A DNA stretch of 34,813 bases. Origin: HGM04593 sp964512955 (GTDB taxonomy: Bacteria; Bacteroidota; Bacteroidia; Bacteroidales; Bacteroidaceae). The notes beneath the pieces were generated by a model. That model did no database searches and was not told the origin of the DNA. It saw only the letters and a program-made list of their open reading frames with translations. The position numbers were made by a program, and so were the translations under genes. Location: positions 1-34,813 of the forward strand of contig CAZEKX010000014.1 in NCBI GenBank assembly GCA_964512955.1, in the 5' to 3' direction. This document shows, one piece after another, positions 25,263 through 33,330 of the stretch; the first letter of the stretch is position 1; every line of letters begins with the position of its first letter.

Positions 25263-26228
25263 GTGAAAAAGATTTTAAATAATATCATAAAAACCATTTT
25301 ACCACTGCTTTTAGGAGCATTGATTCTCTATTGGCTATACAGAGACTTCGACTTTTCTAAACTTATAGAGGGGTTGAAAGGAATGAATTGGTGGTGGTTC
25401 TTGTTATCGGTGGTATTCATTGTTTTGAGCCATGCGATAAGAGGCTGGCGTTGGAAGTTGGCACTTTCACCACTGGGTTACAACCCACGTAATGCCACCT
25501 GTGTCGATTCTATATTCATTGCTTATGGCGCAAACCTTATTATACCGCGTTTAGGAGAGATTTCGCGTTGCGTGGTACTCGACCGATACGAAAAAGTTCC
25601 TTTTGTACACTCATTGGGGACAGTTGTTTCCGAGAGGATAGTAGACAGCATTATGGTTGCTATTATGACTGTTTCGGCAATTGTTTTGCAGTGGAACGTT
25701 TTTTTCACATTTTTCAACGAAGCAAACAGTAATAGCAAGGAGGCAACATCGTCGTCAACAGGTTTGGTAATACTAATGGTTTCGGCTGTTGCTATTTTGG
25801 CATTACTGCTTTTGCTGGCAAGAAAAATGTCGATATGGAGTAAACTAAAATCCTTTATTGCGCGTTTTTGGGAAGGTATGACAACTTTGGCAAGAATGAA
25901 GAACCTAAAACTCTTTATTCTTGAAACAGTAGGAATTTGGTTCTGCTACTTCATGCAGTTCTATTTATGTTTCTTCTGTTTTCCATTCAGTAGCGATTTA
26001 TCGATATTTGCTGCATTTCTCATGTTTGTAGGTGGCAGTATAGCGGTTATAGTACCAACACCAAATGGTGCCGGTCCATGGCATTTTGTTGTGGCAAGCC
26101 TTATGGTATTATATGGAGTAGAGGCAAGCGATGCACAGATGTTCGCGCTAATAGTACACTCCTTACAAACACTTATGGTGGCTGTACTTGGAGTTTACGC
26201 ATGGATAAGATTACAATTTGTAAAATAA
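25263..26228 (+). CDS. Flippase-like integral membrane protein (YbhN/AglD, LPG-synthase TM family)
   Basis: 321 residues starting at GTG (no ATG is near the first helix). It has about eight hydrophobic segments, the first at about 11-27 (TILPLLLGALILYWLYR). Family signatures: RGWRWKLALSPLGY (about 60-73), ANLIIPRLGEISRCVVLDRYE (about 91-111), GTVVSERIVDSIMV (about 119-132) and VPTPNGAGPWHF near residue 265. It belongs to the lysylphosphatidylglycerol-synthase-TM / YbhN superfamily, whose members flip or modify lipid-linked substrates. There is no synthase domain attached, so the activity is unknown. It leads a likely operon with pepD (24-nt gap). Confidence 0.85.
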   Translation: MKKILNNIIKTILPLLLGALILYWLYRDFDFSKLIEGLKGMNWWWFLLSVVFIVLSHAIRGWRWKLALSPLGYNPRNATCVDSIFIAYGANLIIPRLGEISRCVVLDRYEKVPFVHSLGTVVSERIVDSIMVAIMTVSAIVLQWNVFFTFFNEANSNSKEATSSSTGLVILMVSAVAILALLLLLARKMSIWSKLKSFIARFWEGMTTLARMKNLKLFILETVGIWFCYFMQFYLCFFCFPFSSDLSIFAAFLMFVGGSIAVIVPTPNGAGPWHFVVASLMVLYGVEASDAQMFALIVHSLQTLMVAVLGVYAWIRLQFVK

Positions 26229-26252
26229 TGTATAACAATTAATTATAAGATT

Positions 26253-27710
26253 ATGGCAGTAACAATAAAAGATTTGTCACCTCGCGAAGTGTGGAAGCAC
26301 TTTGAGGCTTTGACACAGGTTCCACGCCCTTCGGGACATCTTGAGAAAGTACAAAAGTTCTTGCTCGACTTTGGAAAAAGTATAAATGTAGAGACATGGC
26401 AGGACGAGGTTGGTAATATAATCATGCGCAAACCTGCTACTCCCGGTTTAGAGGGACGAAAAGGTATTATACTGCAGGCACACATGGATATGGTGCCCCA
26501 GAAGACCCCCGACTGCAAGCACAATTTTGAGACAGACCCTATAACAACCGTAGTAAAAGGAGAGTGGCTCTATGCCGACAACACAACACTTGGCGCCGAC
26601 AACGGTCTTGGCGTTGCAGCAATAATGGCTATCATGGAGGACTCTTCGCTACAACATGGTCCGTTGGAGGCTCTTATTACAGCCGACGAAGAGACCGGCA
26701 TGTACGGTGCTTTCGGTCTTAAAGGCGGTGAATTGCAAGGAGATATTCTACTAAACTTAGATAGCGAAGAAGAGGGTGTTTTGTACATTGGCTGTGCCGG
26801 TGGATTAGACATTTCGGCATCAATGGAGTTCATGGAAGTTGAGCCATTCGAAGGCGATGTGGCTGTTAAAGTACTATTAAAGGGACTTAAAGGTGGACAT
26901 TCCGGACTTGAGATAAATGCCGGTCGTGGAAACGCAAATAAATTAATGGCACGTTTTGTACGTGAAGTTATGGACGAATGCGGTGTAAGCCTTGCATCGT
27001 GGAACGGAGGTAACATGCGCAATGCCATTCCTGCAAGTTGCCAGGTAATACTCACCCTACCTACCGAAGGAGTAGAAGAACTTAAAGAGATTGCCGCGAA
27101 ATACGAGACTCTCTACAATAGCGAATATGCAACAATAGAAGAGGGAATAACACTGAATGTTGAGGAGTATGAAATGCCTGAGACCGTTGTTCCCGAAGAG
27201 ATACAGGACAATCTTATAGATGTAATTCTTGCATGCCACGATGGAGTATTACGTTTCATACCCACAATACCCGACACTGTTGAGACATCGAGCAACCTTT
27301 CTATTGTAAAAATAGAAGATGGTACAGCAGAAATAAACATTCTCGCTCGCAGTTCTTGTGATACAATGAAAGAGTTCCTTGCATTACAATTGTCGAGTTG
27401 CTTTGCAATGGCAGGTATGAAGGTTGAATTAAGTGGTGGCTATAGCGGTTGGCAACCCAACGTAAATTCACCCTTGCTTGCCGCATTAAAGAAAGCATAC
27501 AACGAGATGTTTGGTAAAGAGCCCGATGTACGTGTTATTCATGCTGGTCTTGAATGTGGAATCATTTCTACCAACTATCCCAACATGGATATGGTATCAT
27601 TCGGTCCTACACTGATGTCGCCTCACTCACCAACCGAACGTGTAGAGATTCCTACGGTCGAGAAGTTCTACTCGCTTGTAAAGGCTTTGGTTGTTAACGG
27701 AGTATTATAA
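26253..27710 (+). CDS. pepD: Aminoacyl-histidine dipeptidase (PepD, peptidase M20C)
   Basis: 485 residues, the usual length. A cytosolic di-zinc exopeptidase that cleaves Xaa-His dipeptides and some other dipeptides. The metal ligands are visible: His77/Asp79 in LQAHMDMVPQK, Asp116 in TLGADNGLGVAA, Glu146/Glu147 in TADEETGMYG, and Asp172 in LLNLDSEEEG. The C-terminal His ligand sits in MSPHSPTERVEI (about 461). The dimerisation lid domain (about 190-370) is intact. It lies downstream of the YbhN-like gene and 36 bases upstream of the DUF3332 gene. Confidence 0.97.
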   Translation: MAVTIKDLSPREVWKHFEALTQVPRPSGHLEKVQKFLLDFGKSINVETWQDEVGNIIMRKPATPGLEGRKGIILQAHMDMVPQKTPDCKHNFETDPITTVVKGEWLYADNTTLGADNGLGVAAIMAIMEDSSLQHGPLEALITADEETGMYGAFGLKGGELQGDILLNLDSEEEGVLYIGCAGGLDISASMEFMEVEPFEGDVAVKVLLKGLKGGHSGLEINAGRGNANKLMARFVREVMDECGVSLASWNGGNMRNAIPASCQVILTLPTEGVEELKEIAAKYETLYNSEYATIEEGITLNVEEYEMPETVVPEEIQDNLIDVILACHDGVLRFIPTIPDTVETSSNLSIVKIEDGTAEINILARSSCDTMKEFLALQLSSCFAMAGMKVELSGGYSGWQPNVNSPLLAALKKAYNEMFGKEPDVRVIHAGLECGIISTNYPNMDMVSFGPTLMSPHSPTERVEIPTVEKFYSLVKALVVNGVL

Positions 27711-27746
27711 TTTACCTATTTATATTAACCTTTAAATTAAAAAACT

Positions 27747-28292
27747 ATGAAAAAGAATTTCAAGTTTGTAGCAGTGTTAATGTCTGCATGTATCGTATTG
27801 TCTTCTTGTATCGGTTCTTTCGGTTTGACAAGCAAAATCAAAGCATGGAACGACAGCATTGGCAATAAGTTTGTAAACGAATTGGTATTCATTGGAATGC
27901 ACATTATTCCCGTTTATGAACTATCTATATTTGCCGACATCCTTGTACTTAACTCTATTGAGTTCTGGACCGGAAACAACGCACTTGGCAAGAATGCAGG
28001 TGAGACTAAGATTGTAAAGAACTCAAAAGGTGAGGATATTACAATAACAACATGCGAGAATGGTTATAATATCAGCAACGGCGACACAGCCATGAATCTT
28101 ATTTGGGACGGTGCAGACCAGAGTTGGAGTGTTGAATACAACAACCAGATGAACAAAATAATGAAGATGATTGATGCCGAAAATGCTCAATTGTTCTTGT
28201 TGAACGGTGAGACAATGAATGTTACTCTCGACGATGCCGGAGTAAATATGGCTCGCCAACTTATCATGAGCAACAGTTTCGCTATGAAATAA
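27747..28292 (+). CDS. DUF3332 lipoprotein
   Basis: 181 residues; lipobox LSSC with Cys21. The next part, SFGLTSKIKAWNDSIGNKFV followed by NELVFIGMHIIPVYELSIF, is characteristic of DUF3332, a family of small Bacteroidota lipoproteins with unknown role. A short hydrophobic stretch near 50-75 could be membrane-associated. The C-terminal half is hydrophilic and rich in Asn/Asp. It is last in a plausible operon with the YbhN-like gene and pepD, and is closed by the strong terminator at 28330-28370. Confidence 0.8.
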   Translation: MKKNFKFVAVLMSACIVLSSCIGSFGLTSKIKAWNDSIGNKFVNELVFIGMHIIPVYELSIFADILVLNSIEFWTGNNALGKNAGETKIVKNSKGEDITITTCENGYNISNGDTAMNLIWDGADQSWSVEYNNQMNKIMKMIDAENAQLFLLNGETMNVTLDDAGVNMARQLIMSNSFAMK

Positions 28293-28329
28293 TGGTATTG
28301 CCGGTTTCATAAACTACAAATTATTATAA

Positions 28330-28370
28330 AATAAGGTTTCGCATAATTGCATGCGAAACCTTATTTTTTT
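28330..28370 (+). terminator. Strong rho-independent terminator after DUF3332 gene
   Basis: A perfect 14-bp stem, ATAAGGTTTCGCAT (28331-28344) and ATGCGAAACCTTAT (28351-28364), has a 6-base loop and a run of Ts up to 28370. It overlaps the promoter of the next gene: the -33-like TTGC is in the loop and the -7 element begins in the U-tract. Confidence 0.9.
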
Positions 28371-28378
28371 ATCTTCGC
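28347..28378 (+). promoter_or_regulatory. Promoter of meaB overlapping the upstream terminator
   Basis: TTGC (28347-28350), a 19-base spacer, then TATCTTCGC (28370-28378). The spacer is the 3' arm of the terminator hairpin. Transcription would begin near 28385, so the meaB leader before the ATG at 28396 would be very short, about 10-15 bases. Confidence 0.6.
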
Positions 28379-28395
28379 ACCAAAGAAGTTTTTAT

Positions 28396-29499
28396 ATGGA
28401 ACACCCCGAAAATGACAAAGCATACAAAGGACTAAAGGTAAATGAAGGAGTTGAGCAACCAAAAACTCTGAACCCATATCTTTCGCAGATGAGACGCAAA
28501 AGAGCACCCGTTTTGTCGGTAAACGACTATGTAGACGGCATACTTCGTGGAGATGTAACAATTCTATCACGTGCAGTTACATTGGTAGAGAGTCTTTTGC
28601 CCGAACACCAAATACTGGCACAAGAGGTTGTAGAACGATGTCTGCCATATTCGGGTAACTCGGTACGTATTGGAATAACCGGTGTCCCCGGTGCAGGAAA
28701 AAGCACATCGATTGATACATTCGGTATGCATGTACTACACGAAAAAGGAGGGAAATTGGCAGTTCTTGCTGTAGACCCCAGCAGCGAACGTAGCAAAGGC
28801 AGTATTTTAGGCGACAAGACACGTATGGAGCAACTATCGCAACACCCTAACGCCTTTATACGTCCAAGTGCGTCAGCAGGTTCTTTGGGCGGAGTTGCAC
28901 GTAAAACACGTGAAACAATAGTCCTTTGCGAGGCAGCCGGATACGATACAGTTTTCGTCGAGACTGTTGGTGTGGGACAGAGTGAAACAGCAGTATGTTC
29001 AATGGTCGACTTCTTTCTTCTTTTGCAGATAGCAGGTGCCGGAGACGAGTTGCAGGGAATAAAACGAGGAATAATGGAGATGGCAGATGGCATTGTCATA
29101 AATAAAGCCGACGGTAATAATGTTGAAGAGGCGAAGAGAGCAGCAGTTCATTACCGAAATGCACTACAACTGTTTCCCATGCCACAGAGCGGTATTCGCC
29201 CACAGGTACTTACCTATTCAGGATTCTACAATATCGGTATTAAAGAGGTGTGGGATATGATTTTCGAGTATATCGACAAAGTGAAGAGTTCGGGATATTT
29301 CGAGGAGCGTCGCCACACTCAGGCAAAATATTGGATGTATGAGACCATCGACGAACAGTTGCGTACACGTTTTTACAACGCCCATGGAATGAATGAACTG
29401 CTTACCAACTACGAAAGTCTTGTACTCAATGGAAAAATGACATCGTTCGTTGCAGCCGGAAAACTCTTGGAATACTACGAGAAACATCACAATGGATAA
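28396..29499 (+). CDS. meaB: MeaB/ArgK-type methylmalonyl-CoA mutase-associated GTPase
   Basis: 367 residues from the ATG at 28396; an in-frame ATG at 28351 lies inside the terminator and is rejected. G3E-family P-loop GTPase: Walker A GVPGAGKS (96-103), VDPSSERSKGSILGDKTRM (127-144), ETVGVGQSE (189-197) and NKADG (236-240). The MeaB C-terminal dimerisation helices follow. It guards the cobalamin-dependent methylmalonyl-CoA mutase by gating delivery or removal of B12 cofactor. The mutase genes are not in this window. It overlaps the next gene by 8 bases. Confidence 0.95.
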   Translation: MEHPENDKAYKGLKVNEGVEQPKTLNPYLSQMRRKRAPVLSVNDYVDGILRGDVTILSRAVTLVESLLPEHQILAQEVVERCLPYSGNSVRIGITGVPGAGKSTSIDTFGMHVLHEKGGKLAVLAVDPSSERSKGSILGDKTRMEQLSQHPNAFIRPSASAGSLGGVARKTRETIVLCEAAGYDTVFVETVGVGQSETAVCSMVDFFLLLQIAGAGDELQGIKRGIMEMADGIVINKADGNNVEEAKRAAVHYRNALQLFPMPQSGIRPQVLTYSGFYNIGIKEVWDMIFEYIDKVKSSGYFEERRHTQAKYWMYETIDEQLRTRFYNAHGMNELLTNYESLVLNGKMTSFVAAGKLLEYYEKHHNG

Positions 29500-30025
29500 A
29501 CAGGTTTTAAGAAAGAGCATAAGAAACGAGGTAAAAAAACTCACAGAGAAAGAAAAAGCAATAGAATCGGATGAAATATACCGACGTATAATGTTGCTCG
29601 ACGTACTACAAAAAGCACATATTGTTGCACTATTCTCTTCACTACCCGACGAACCCTCTACCGACAGACTCCTAAAAGAGATTTCGAAACAGTGTAAAGT
29701 GGTAATACCACGCATTATTAGCGACGAAATGGAATTTTTCCCTTATAACCCCGATAATATAGCGCGTGGAACATATAATATACAGGAGCCAACAGCAGGA
29801 GAAGCAGTTTCTCCTTCGGATATAGATGTAATGATTGTACCGGGCGTTGCATTTACACAACATGGAGCACGTATGGGGCGAGGTAAAGGTTTTTACGACA
29901 AATATATGTCGCGCAAAGGATTTCGTGCAAAAAAAATAGGAATCTGCTTTTCGTGCCAATTAGCAGACCGGATACCACTCGATGAACACGATGTAATGAT
30001 GGATATTGTGGTATATAAAAAATAA
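29492..30025 (+). CDS. 5-formyltetrahydrofolate cyclo-ligase
   Basis: 177 residues from the ATG at 29492, which overlaps the last codons of meaB. It uses ATP to convert 5-formyl-THF to 5,10-methenyl-THF, recovering folate cofactor. Typical features: the basic N-terminus KQVLRKSIRNEVKKL, IVALFSSLPDEPSTDRLLKE, IDVMIVPGVAFTQHGARMGR and the nucleotide loop GRGKGFYDKYM (about 129-139). Length is normal. It is the second gene of the meaB operon, and the hairpin at 30025-30048 follows its stop. Confidence 0.93.
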   Translation: MDKQVLRKSIRNEVKKLTEKEKAIESDEIYRRIMLLDVLQKAHIVALFSSLPDEPSTDRLLKEISKQCKVVIPRIISDEMEFFPYNPDNIARGTYNIQEPTAGEAVSPSDIDVMIVPGVAFTQHGARMGRGKGFYDKYMSRKGFRAKKIGICFSCQLADRIPLDEHDVMMDIVVYKK

Positions 30026-30048
30026 AACCCAGACCTAAGCCTGGGTTT
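30025..30048 (-). terminator. Hairpin terminator after tRNA-Gln
   Basis: AAACCCAG (30025-30032) pairs with CTGGGTTT (30041-30048). On the minus strand it starts 2 bases after the tRNA and is followed by TATTTTTTATA, a good U-tract, so it mainly terminates the tRNA. On the plus strand it begins at the stop codon of the cyclo-ligase gene. Confidence 0.75.
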
Positions 30049-30049
30049 G

Positions 30050-30120
30050 TTGGGCGACAAGGACTCGAACCTTGAATGACAGGACCAGAATCTGTAGTGT
30101 TACCATTACACCATCGCCCA
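30050..30120 (-). tRNA. tRNA-Gln (anticodon CUG)
   Basis: Read on the minus strand the full cloverleaf is present. The acceptor stem TGGGCGA pairs with TCGCCCA, the D arm is GTGTAATGGTAACAC, the anticodon loop is TTCTGGT (CTG) and the T arm is CAAGGTTCGAGTCCTTG. The anticodon stem has a terminal A-C mismatch (31-39). No CCA is encoded after the discriminator A, so it must be added enzymatically. A promoter lies upstream and a terminator downstream. Confidence 0.95.
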
Positions 30121-30135
30121 AGTCTCAATTGCGAT

Positions 30136-30144
30136 GCAAAGATA
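30136..30144 (-). promoter_or_regulatory. -7 element of tRNA-Gln
   Basis: TATCTTTGC on the minus strand is a perfect TAnnTTTGC match, 16 bases before the mature tRNA 5' end. The -33 area is a long T-run rather than a clear TTTG. Confidence 0.65.
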
Positions 30145-30239
30145 CTACTTTTTTCTTTAAAAAAAATGTTTGAACTGTTTTTTTACTTAAATAATTCAAA
30201 AAAAACATGACAATAGTCCAAAAAGAGGATAAATCTAAC

Positions 30240-30248
30240 TATCTTCGC
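30240..30248 (+). promoter_or_regulatory. -7 element TATCTTCGC upstream of rsfS
   Basis: TATCTTCGC lies 53 bases before the rsfS ATG at 30301 and would drive rsfS, ftsH and cdsA. No clear -33 box is seen 19 bases upstream. Confidence 0.5.
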
Positions 30249-30300
30249 AAATAATTTATATTTTAAATAAGGTTATCAACAAAATATACAGAAAATTGCT

Positions 30301-30672
30301 ATGCAGAAAAAGAATTTAAGCAGCAAAACACTTATTAAACATATTACCGAGGCTATTCAAAACAAAAAAGGGAAAAACATTGTAATAGCCGACCTCACTA
30401 AATTAGGAAACACTATTTGCGATTATTTCGTTATTTGTCAAGGAAACTCACCGGCACAGGTTAGTGCCATTACCGACTCAATAGAGGATGAACTTCGTGT
30501 AAAATGCGGTTACAAGCCCTATGCCGTAGACGGTTTAAGAAATGCCCAATGGGTGGCAATGGACTACGGCGAAATTCTGGTACATGTGTTTCTACCCGAC
30601 ATGCGTGAGTTCTACGACATTGAACACTTGTGGGCAGATGCAAAACTGACCACAATTCCCGACCTGGATTAA
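30301..30672 (+). CDS. rsfS: Ribosomal silencing factor RsfS
   Basis: 123 residues of the RsfS/Iojap family, which binds ribosomal protein uL14 and blocks subunit joining under starvation. The core motifs are present: IVIADLTKLGNTICDYFVIC, GNSPAQVSAITDSIED, GLRNAQWVAMDYGEILVHVF and REFYDIEHLWADA. The length is normal. It starts the typical Bacteroidales cluster rsfS, ftsH, cdsA, with 21 bases before ftsH. Confidence 0.95.
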   Translation: MQKKNLSSKTLIKHITEAIQNKKGKNIVIADLTKLGNTICDYFVICQGNSPAQVSAITDSIEDELRVKCGYKPYAVDGLRNAQWVAMDYGEILVHVFLPDMREFYDIEHLWADAKLTTIPDLD

Positions 30673-30693
30673 AAGAGAAATAGAAGAAAAGAT

Positions 30694-32655
30694 ATGGCAA
30701 ACAATAAAAACAGTGGTAAGAAGAACTACTTTACATGGTTCTATACGGTTATAGTTATAGCCTTGATGGCCTTGTATATGTTCGGAGGCGATGGTGGTGC
30801 ATACACCAAAGAGGTTGCTTATAACGAATTTAAAAACTATATATCCAAAGGATATGTAGAGAAGTTGGTTATTTATGATAATAACGAGGCAGAAGCACTT
30901 ATATACCCCGATTCGGCAAAATATATTTTCGAAAAAACCCCATCGAGAGCAAGTGAGCGAACAATTGTAACAACACGCATAAGTTCGGCTGAGAAATTTG
31001 AAGAGTTCTTGGATAAAGAAAAATTCAACGGCAGTATTGTAAACAAAGAGAAGCCACAGTTCTGGAACGGTTTTCTTATAAATATACTACCTCTTATATT
31101 CTTTGTGGGTATATGGATATTCTTAATGCGTCGTATGAGTGGTGGCGCACAAGGCGGTGGTGGAGTATTTAATGTGGGCAAATCACAAGCACGTTTGTTC
31201 GACAAGGGCAAAGACGACCGTATCACATTCAAAGATGTAGCCGGACAAGAGGGGGCAAAACAAGAAGTGCAGGAGATTGTAGATTTTCTCAAGAACCCAC
31301 AGCGATATACCGATTTGGGAGGAAAAATTCCTAAAGGTGCATTATTGGTAGGACCTCCGGGAACCGGTAAAACCCTCTTGGCAAAGGCTGTGGCAGGTGA
31401 AGCAAATGTACCGTTCTTCTCACTGTCAGGTTCCGACTTTGTAGAGATGTTTGTAGGTGTAGGTGCATCGCGTGTACGAGACCTGTTCCGCCAAGCAAAA
31501 GAGAAAGCCCCCTGCATTATTTTTATCGATGAGATTGATGCTGTAGGTCGCGCACGAGGCAAGAACCCGGCAATGGGTGGAAATGATGAGCGCGAGAACA
31601 CTCTCAACCAATTGCTTACCGAGATGGATGGTTTTGGTACAAACAGTGGTATTATTATAATGGCTGCAACCAACCGTGCCGATATTCTTGACAAAGCATT
31701 ATTGCGTGCCGGACGTTTCGACCGTCAGATACATGTGGACCTTCCCGACTTGAACGAGCGTAAAGAGGTTTTTGGAGTACACTTACGTCCTCTAAAACTG
31801 GATGAATCGGTTAATGTAGATCTTCTGGCACGTCAAACACCCGGATTCTCGGGAGCAGACATAGCAAACGTATGTAACGAAGCGGCACTTATTGCGGCAC
31901 GACGCCAAAAGAAAGCGGTAGACAAACAGGACTTTCTCGACGCTGTAGACCGTATAGTTGGCGGATTAGAGAAGAAAAGCAAGGTGATGACAAACCACGA
32001 GAAAGAGACGATAGCCCTTCACGAAGCAGGACACGCAACATTATCGTGGTTCTTGGAGCATGCCAACCCGCTTATAAAAGTAACAATTGTACCACGAGGA
32101 CGTGCGTTGGGTGCAGCATGGTATCTACCCGAAGAACGACAGATAACCACCAAAGAGCAAATGCTCGATGAGATGTGCGCAATTTTGGGTGGTCGTGCAG
32201 CCGAAGAGTTGTTCACAGGACATATATCAACAGGAGCAATGAACGACCTTGAGCGCGTTACAAAACAGGCTTACGGAATGATTGCATACGCGGGTATGAG
32301 CGATAAATTACCCAATTTATGTTACTACAACAATAGCGAATATTCATTCCAACGCCCATACAGCGAAAAGACAGCAGAACTAATTGACAACGAAGTTAAA
32401 TCGTTGATAAACAGCCAATATGAGAGAGCGAAGAGAATGCTTTTGGAACACAAGGATGGGCATGCTCAACTGGCAAAAGTTCTGCTGGAGAACGAGGTGA
32501 TTTTTGCCGAGGATGTGGAGAAAATATTTGGTAAACGTCCTTGGACATCGCGCAGTGAGGAGATTTTCGAAAAAGAGGAAAAAACCGAAGCCGAAACAAT
32601 CACTACAGAAAGCACTGCCGATTTAAACAACGAAGAGACAAATAACAAAGAGTAA
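30694..32655 (+). CDS. ftsH: ATP-dependent zinc metalloprotease FtsH
   Basis: 653 residues. Two membrane helices (about 10-28 and 125-147) flank an extracytoplasmic domain. The AAA+ module follows: Walker A VGPPGTGKT (about 214-222), Walker B IIFIDEIDAVGRARG, and the arginine-finger SRH LLRAGRFDRQIHVDLPD. The M41 protease domain has HEAGH (His443, Glu444, His447) and the Asp ligand in GAMNDLERVT. It forms a membrane hexamer that degrades damaged or regulatory proteins. A charged, Glu/Thr-rich tail ends the protein. It lies between rsfS and cdsA in the usual order. Confidence 0.98.
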   Translation: MANNKNSGKKNYFTWFYTVIVIALMALYMFGGDGGAYTKEVAYNEFKNYISKGYVEKLVIYDNNEAEALIYPDSAKYIFEKTPSRASERTIVTTRISSAEKFEEFLDKEKFNGSIVNKEKPQFWNGFLINILPLIFFVGIWIFLMRRMSGGAQGGGGVFNVGKSQARLFDKGKDDRITFKDVAGQEGAKQEVQEIVDFLKNPQRYTDLGGKIPKGALLVGPPGTGKTLLAKAVAGEANVPFFSLSGSDFVEMFVGVGASRVRDLFRQAKEKAPCIIFIDEIDAVGRARGKNPAMGGNDERENTLNQLLTEMDGFGTNSGIIIMAATNRADILDKALLRAGRFDRQIHVDLPDLNERKEVFGVHLRPLKLDESVNVDLLARQTPGFSGADIANVCNEAALIAARRQKKAVDKQDFLDAVDRIVGGLEKKSKVMTNHEKETIALHEAGHATLSWFLEHANPLIKVTIVPRGRALGAAWYLPEERQITTKEQMLDEMCAILGGRAAEELFTGHISTGAMNDLERVTKQAYGMIAYAGMSDKLPNLCYYNNSEYSFQRPYSEKTAELIDNEVKSLINSQYERAKRMLLEHKDGHAQLAKVLLENEVIFAEDVEKIFGKRPWTSRSEEIFEKEEKTEAETITTESTADLNNEETNNKE

Positions 32656-32680
32656 AATAAAAACAATTAAACAATCTACT

Positions 32681-33330
32681 ATGAAAAAGTTAATTATTCG
32701 TGGAGTAACCGGATTGGTATTTGTATCATTGCTCATATCGGCGATATTATATAACCATATATCGTTCGGAGTATTGTTTGCCATTGTTACCGGGCTGGCA
32801 GTAAACGAGTTCTGCAATCTCGTTCAAGAGTACAAGAAAACGACATTCAGCACATATCTGGCTGTTTTAGGTGGAGTTTATCTGTTTTTTGCACTCTTTG
32901 CCACAACATACCTTGAAATTGCAAATACCATGATGTTGTTTATCCCTTATATATTGTTGGTTATATACATATTTGTACGCGAACTATACCGAAAAGAGGG
33001 AGGAGCAACTGAGAACTATGCCTATTTTACCCTATCACAAATATATGCGGCACTACCGTTTGCAATACTCAATATCTTAGCGGCACATGGTGGCAACGGA
33101 TACAACTACATATTTCCCATTGCCATATTTATATTTTTGTGGAGTAACGACACCGGTGCATTCTGTGTAGGATGCAGCATAGGACGCCATAAAATGTTCG
33201 AACGTATTTCTCCGAAAAAATCGTGGGAAGGCTTTGTAGGCGGTGCAGTAACAGCAATACTTGCCGGATATATTATATCACTATTCTTCGAACAATTGAA
33301 CACCCTGCAATGGATGGGAATGGCCTTGCC
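32681..33330 (+). CDS. cdsA: Phosphatidate cytidylyltransferase CdsA, 3' end lost at junction
   Basis: About 216 genuine residues of a polytopic CTP:phosphatidate cytidylyltransferase (makes CDP-diacylglycerol). Hydrophobic helices run through the visible part, and the conserved segment SNDTGAFCVGCSIGRHKMF with ISPKKSWEGFVGGAVTAI is present. Homology stops at LNTLQWMGMAL (33300-33330). The frame stays open to 33586, but the remaining 85 or so residues are the antisense of rarA and not CdsA. The family's C-terminal signature (K-D-x-G and the P-G-H-G-G active-site region) is absent. The protein as written cannot be functional. The loss is almost certainly due to the join at 33310-33330 and not natural decay. 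Confidence 0.9.
33310..33330. other. Chimeric junction between Bacteroidales and Clostridia-like sequence
   Basis: At these 21 bases the plus-strand cdsA reading (QWMGMALP) and the minus-strand rarA reading (GKAIPIH) are both plausible, so the two source sequences share a short identical stretch. To the left only cdsA makes sense, to the right only rarA. Both genes lose their C-termini here. Confidence 0.85.

Noticed and set aside
28527..29099. 190-codon open frame on the minus strand inside meaB
   Set aside because: Antisense shadow of the conserved GTPase domain with no recognisable motif.
30873..31694. 273-codon open frame on the minus strand inside ftsH
   Set aside because: It lies wholly antisense to the conserved AAA+ domain; its Ser/Pro/Arg-rich composition is that of a shadow frame.
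33106..33310. RarA C-terminal extension of about 68 residues
   Set aside because: It is antisense to conserved cdsA coding sequence and shows no RarA C-terminal motifs.
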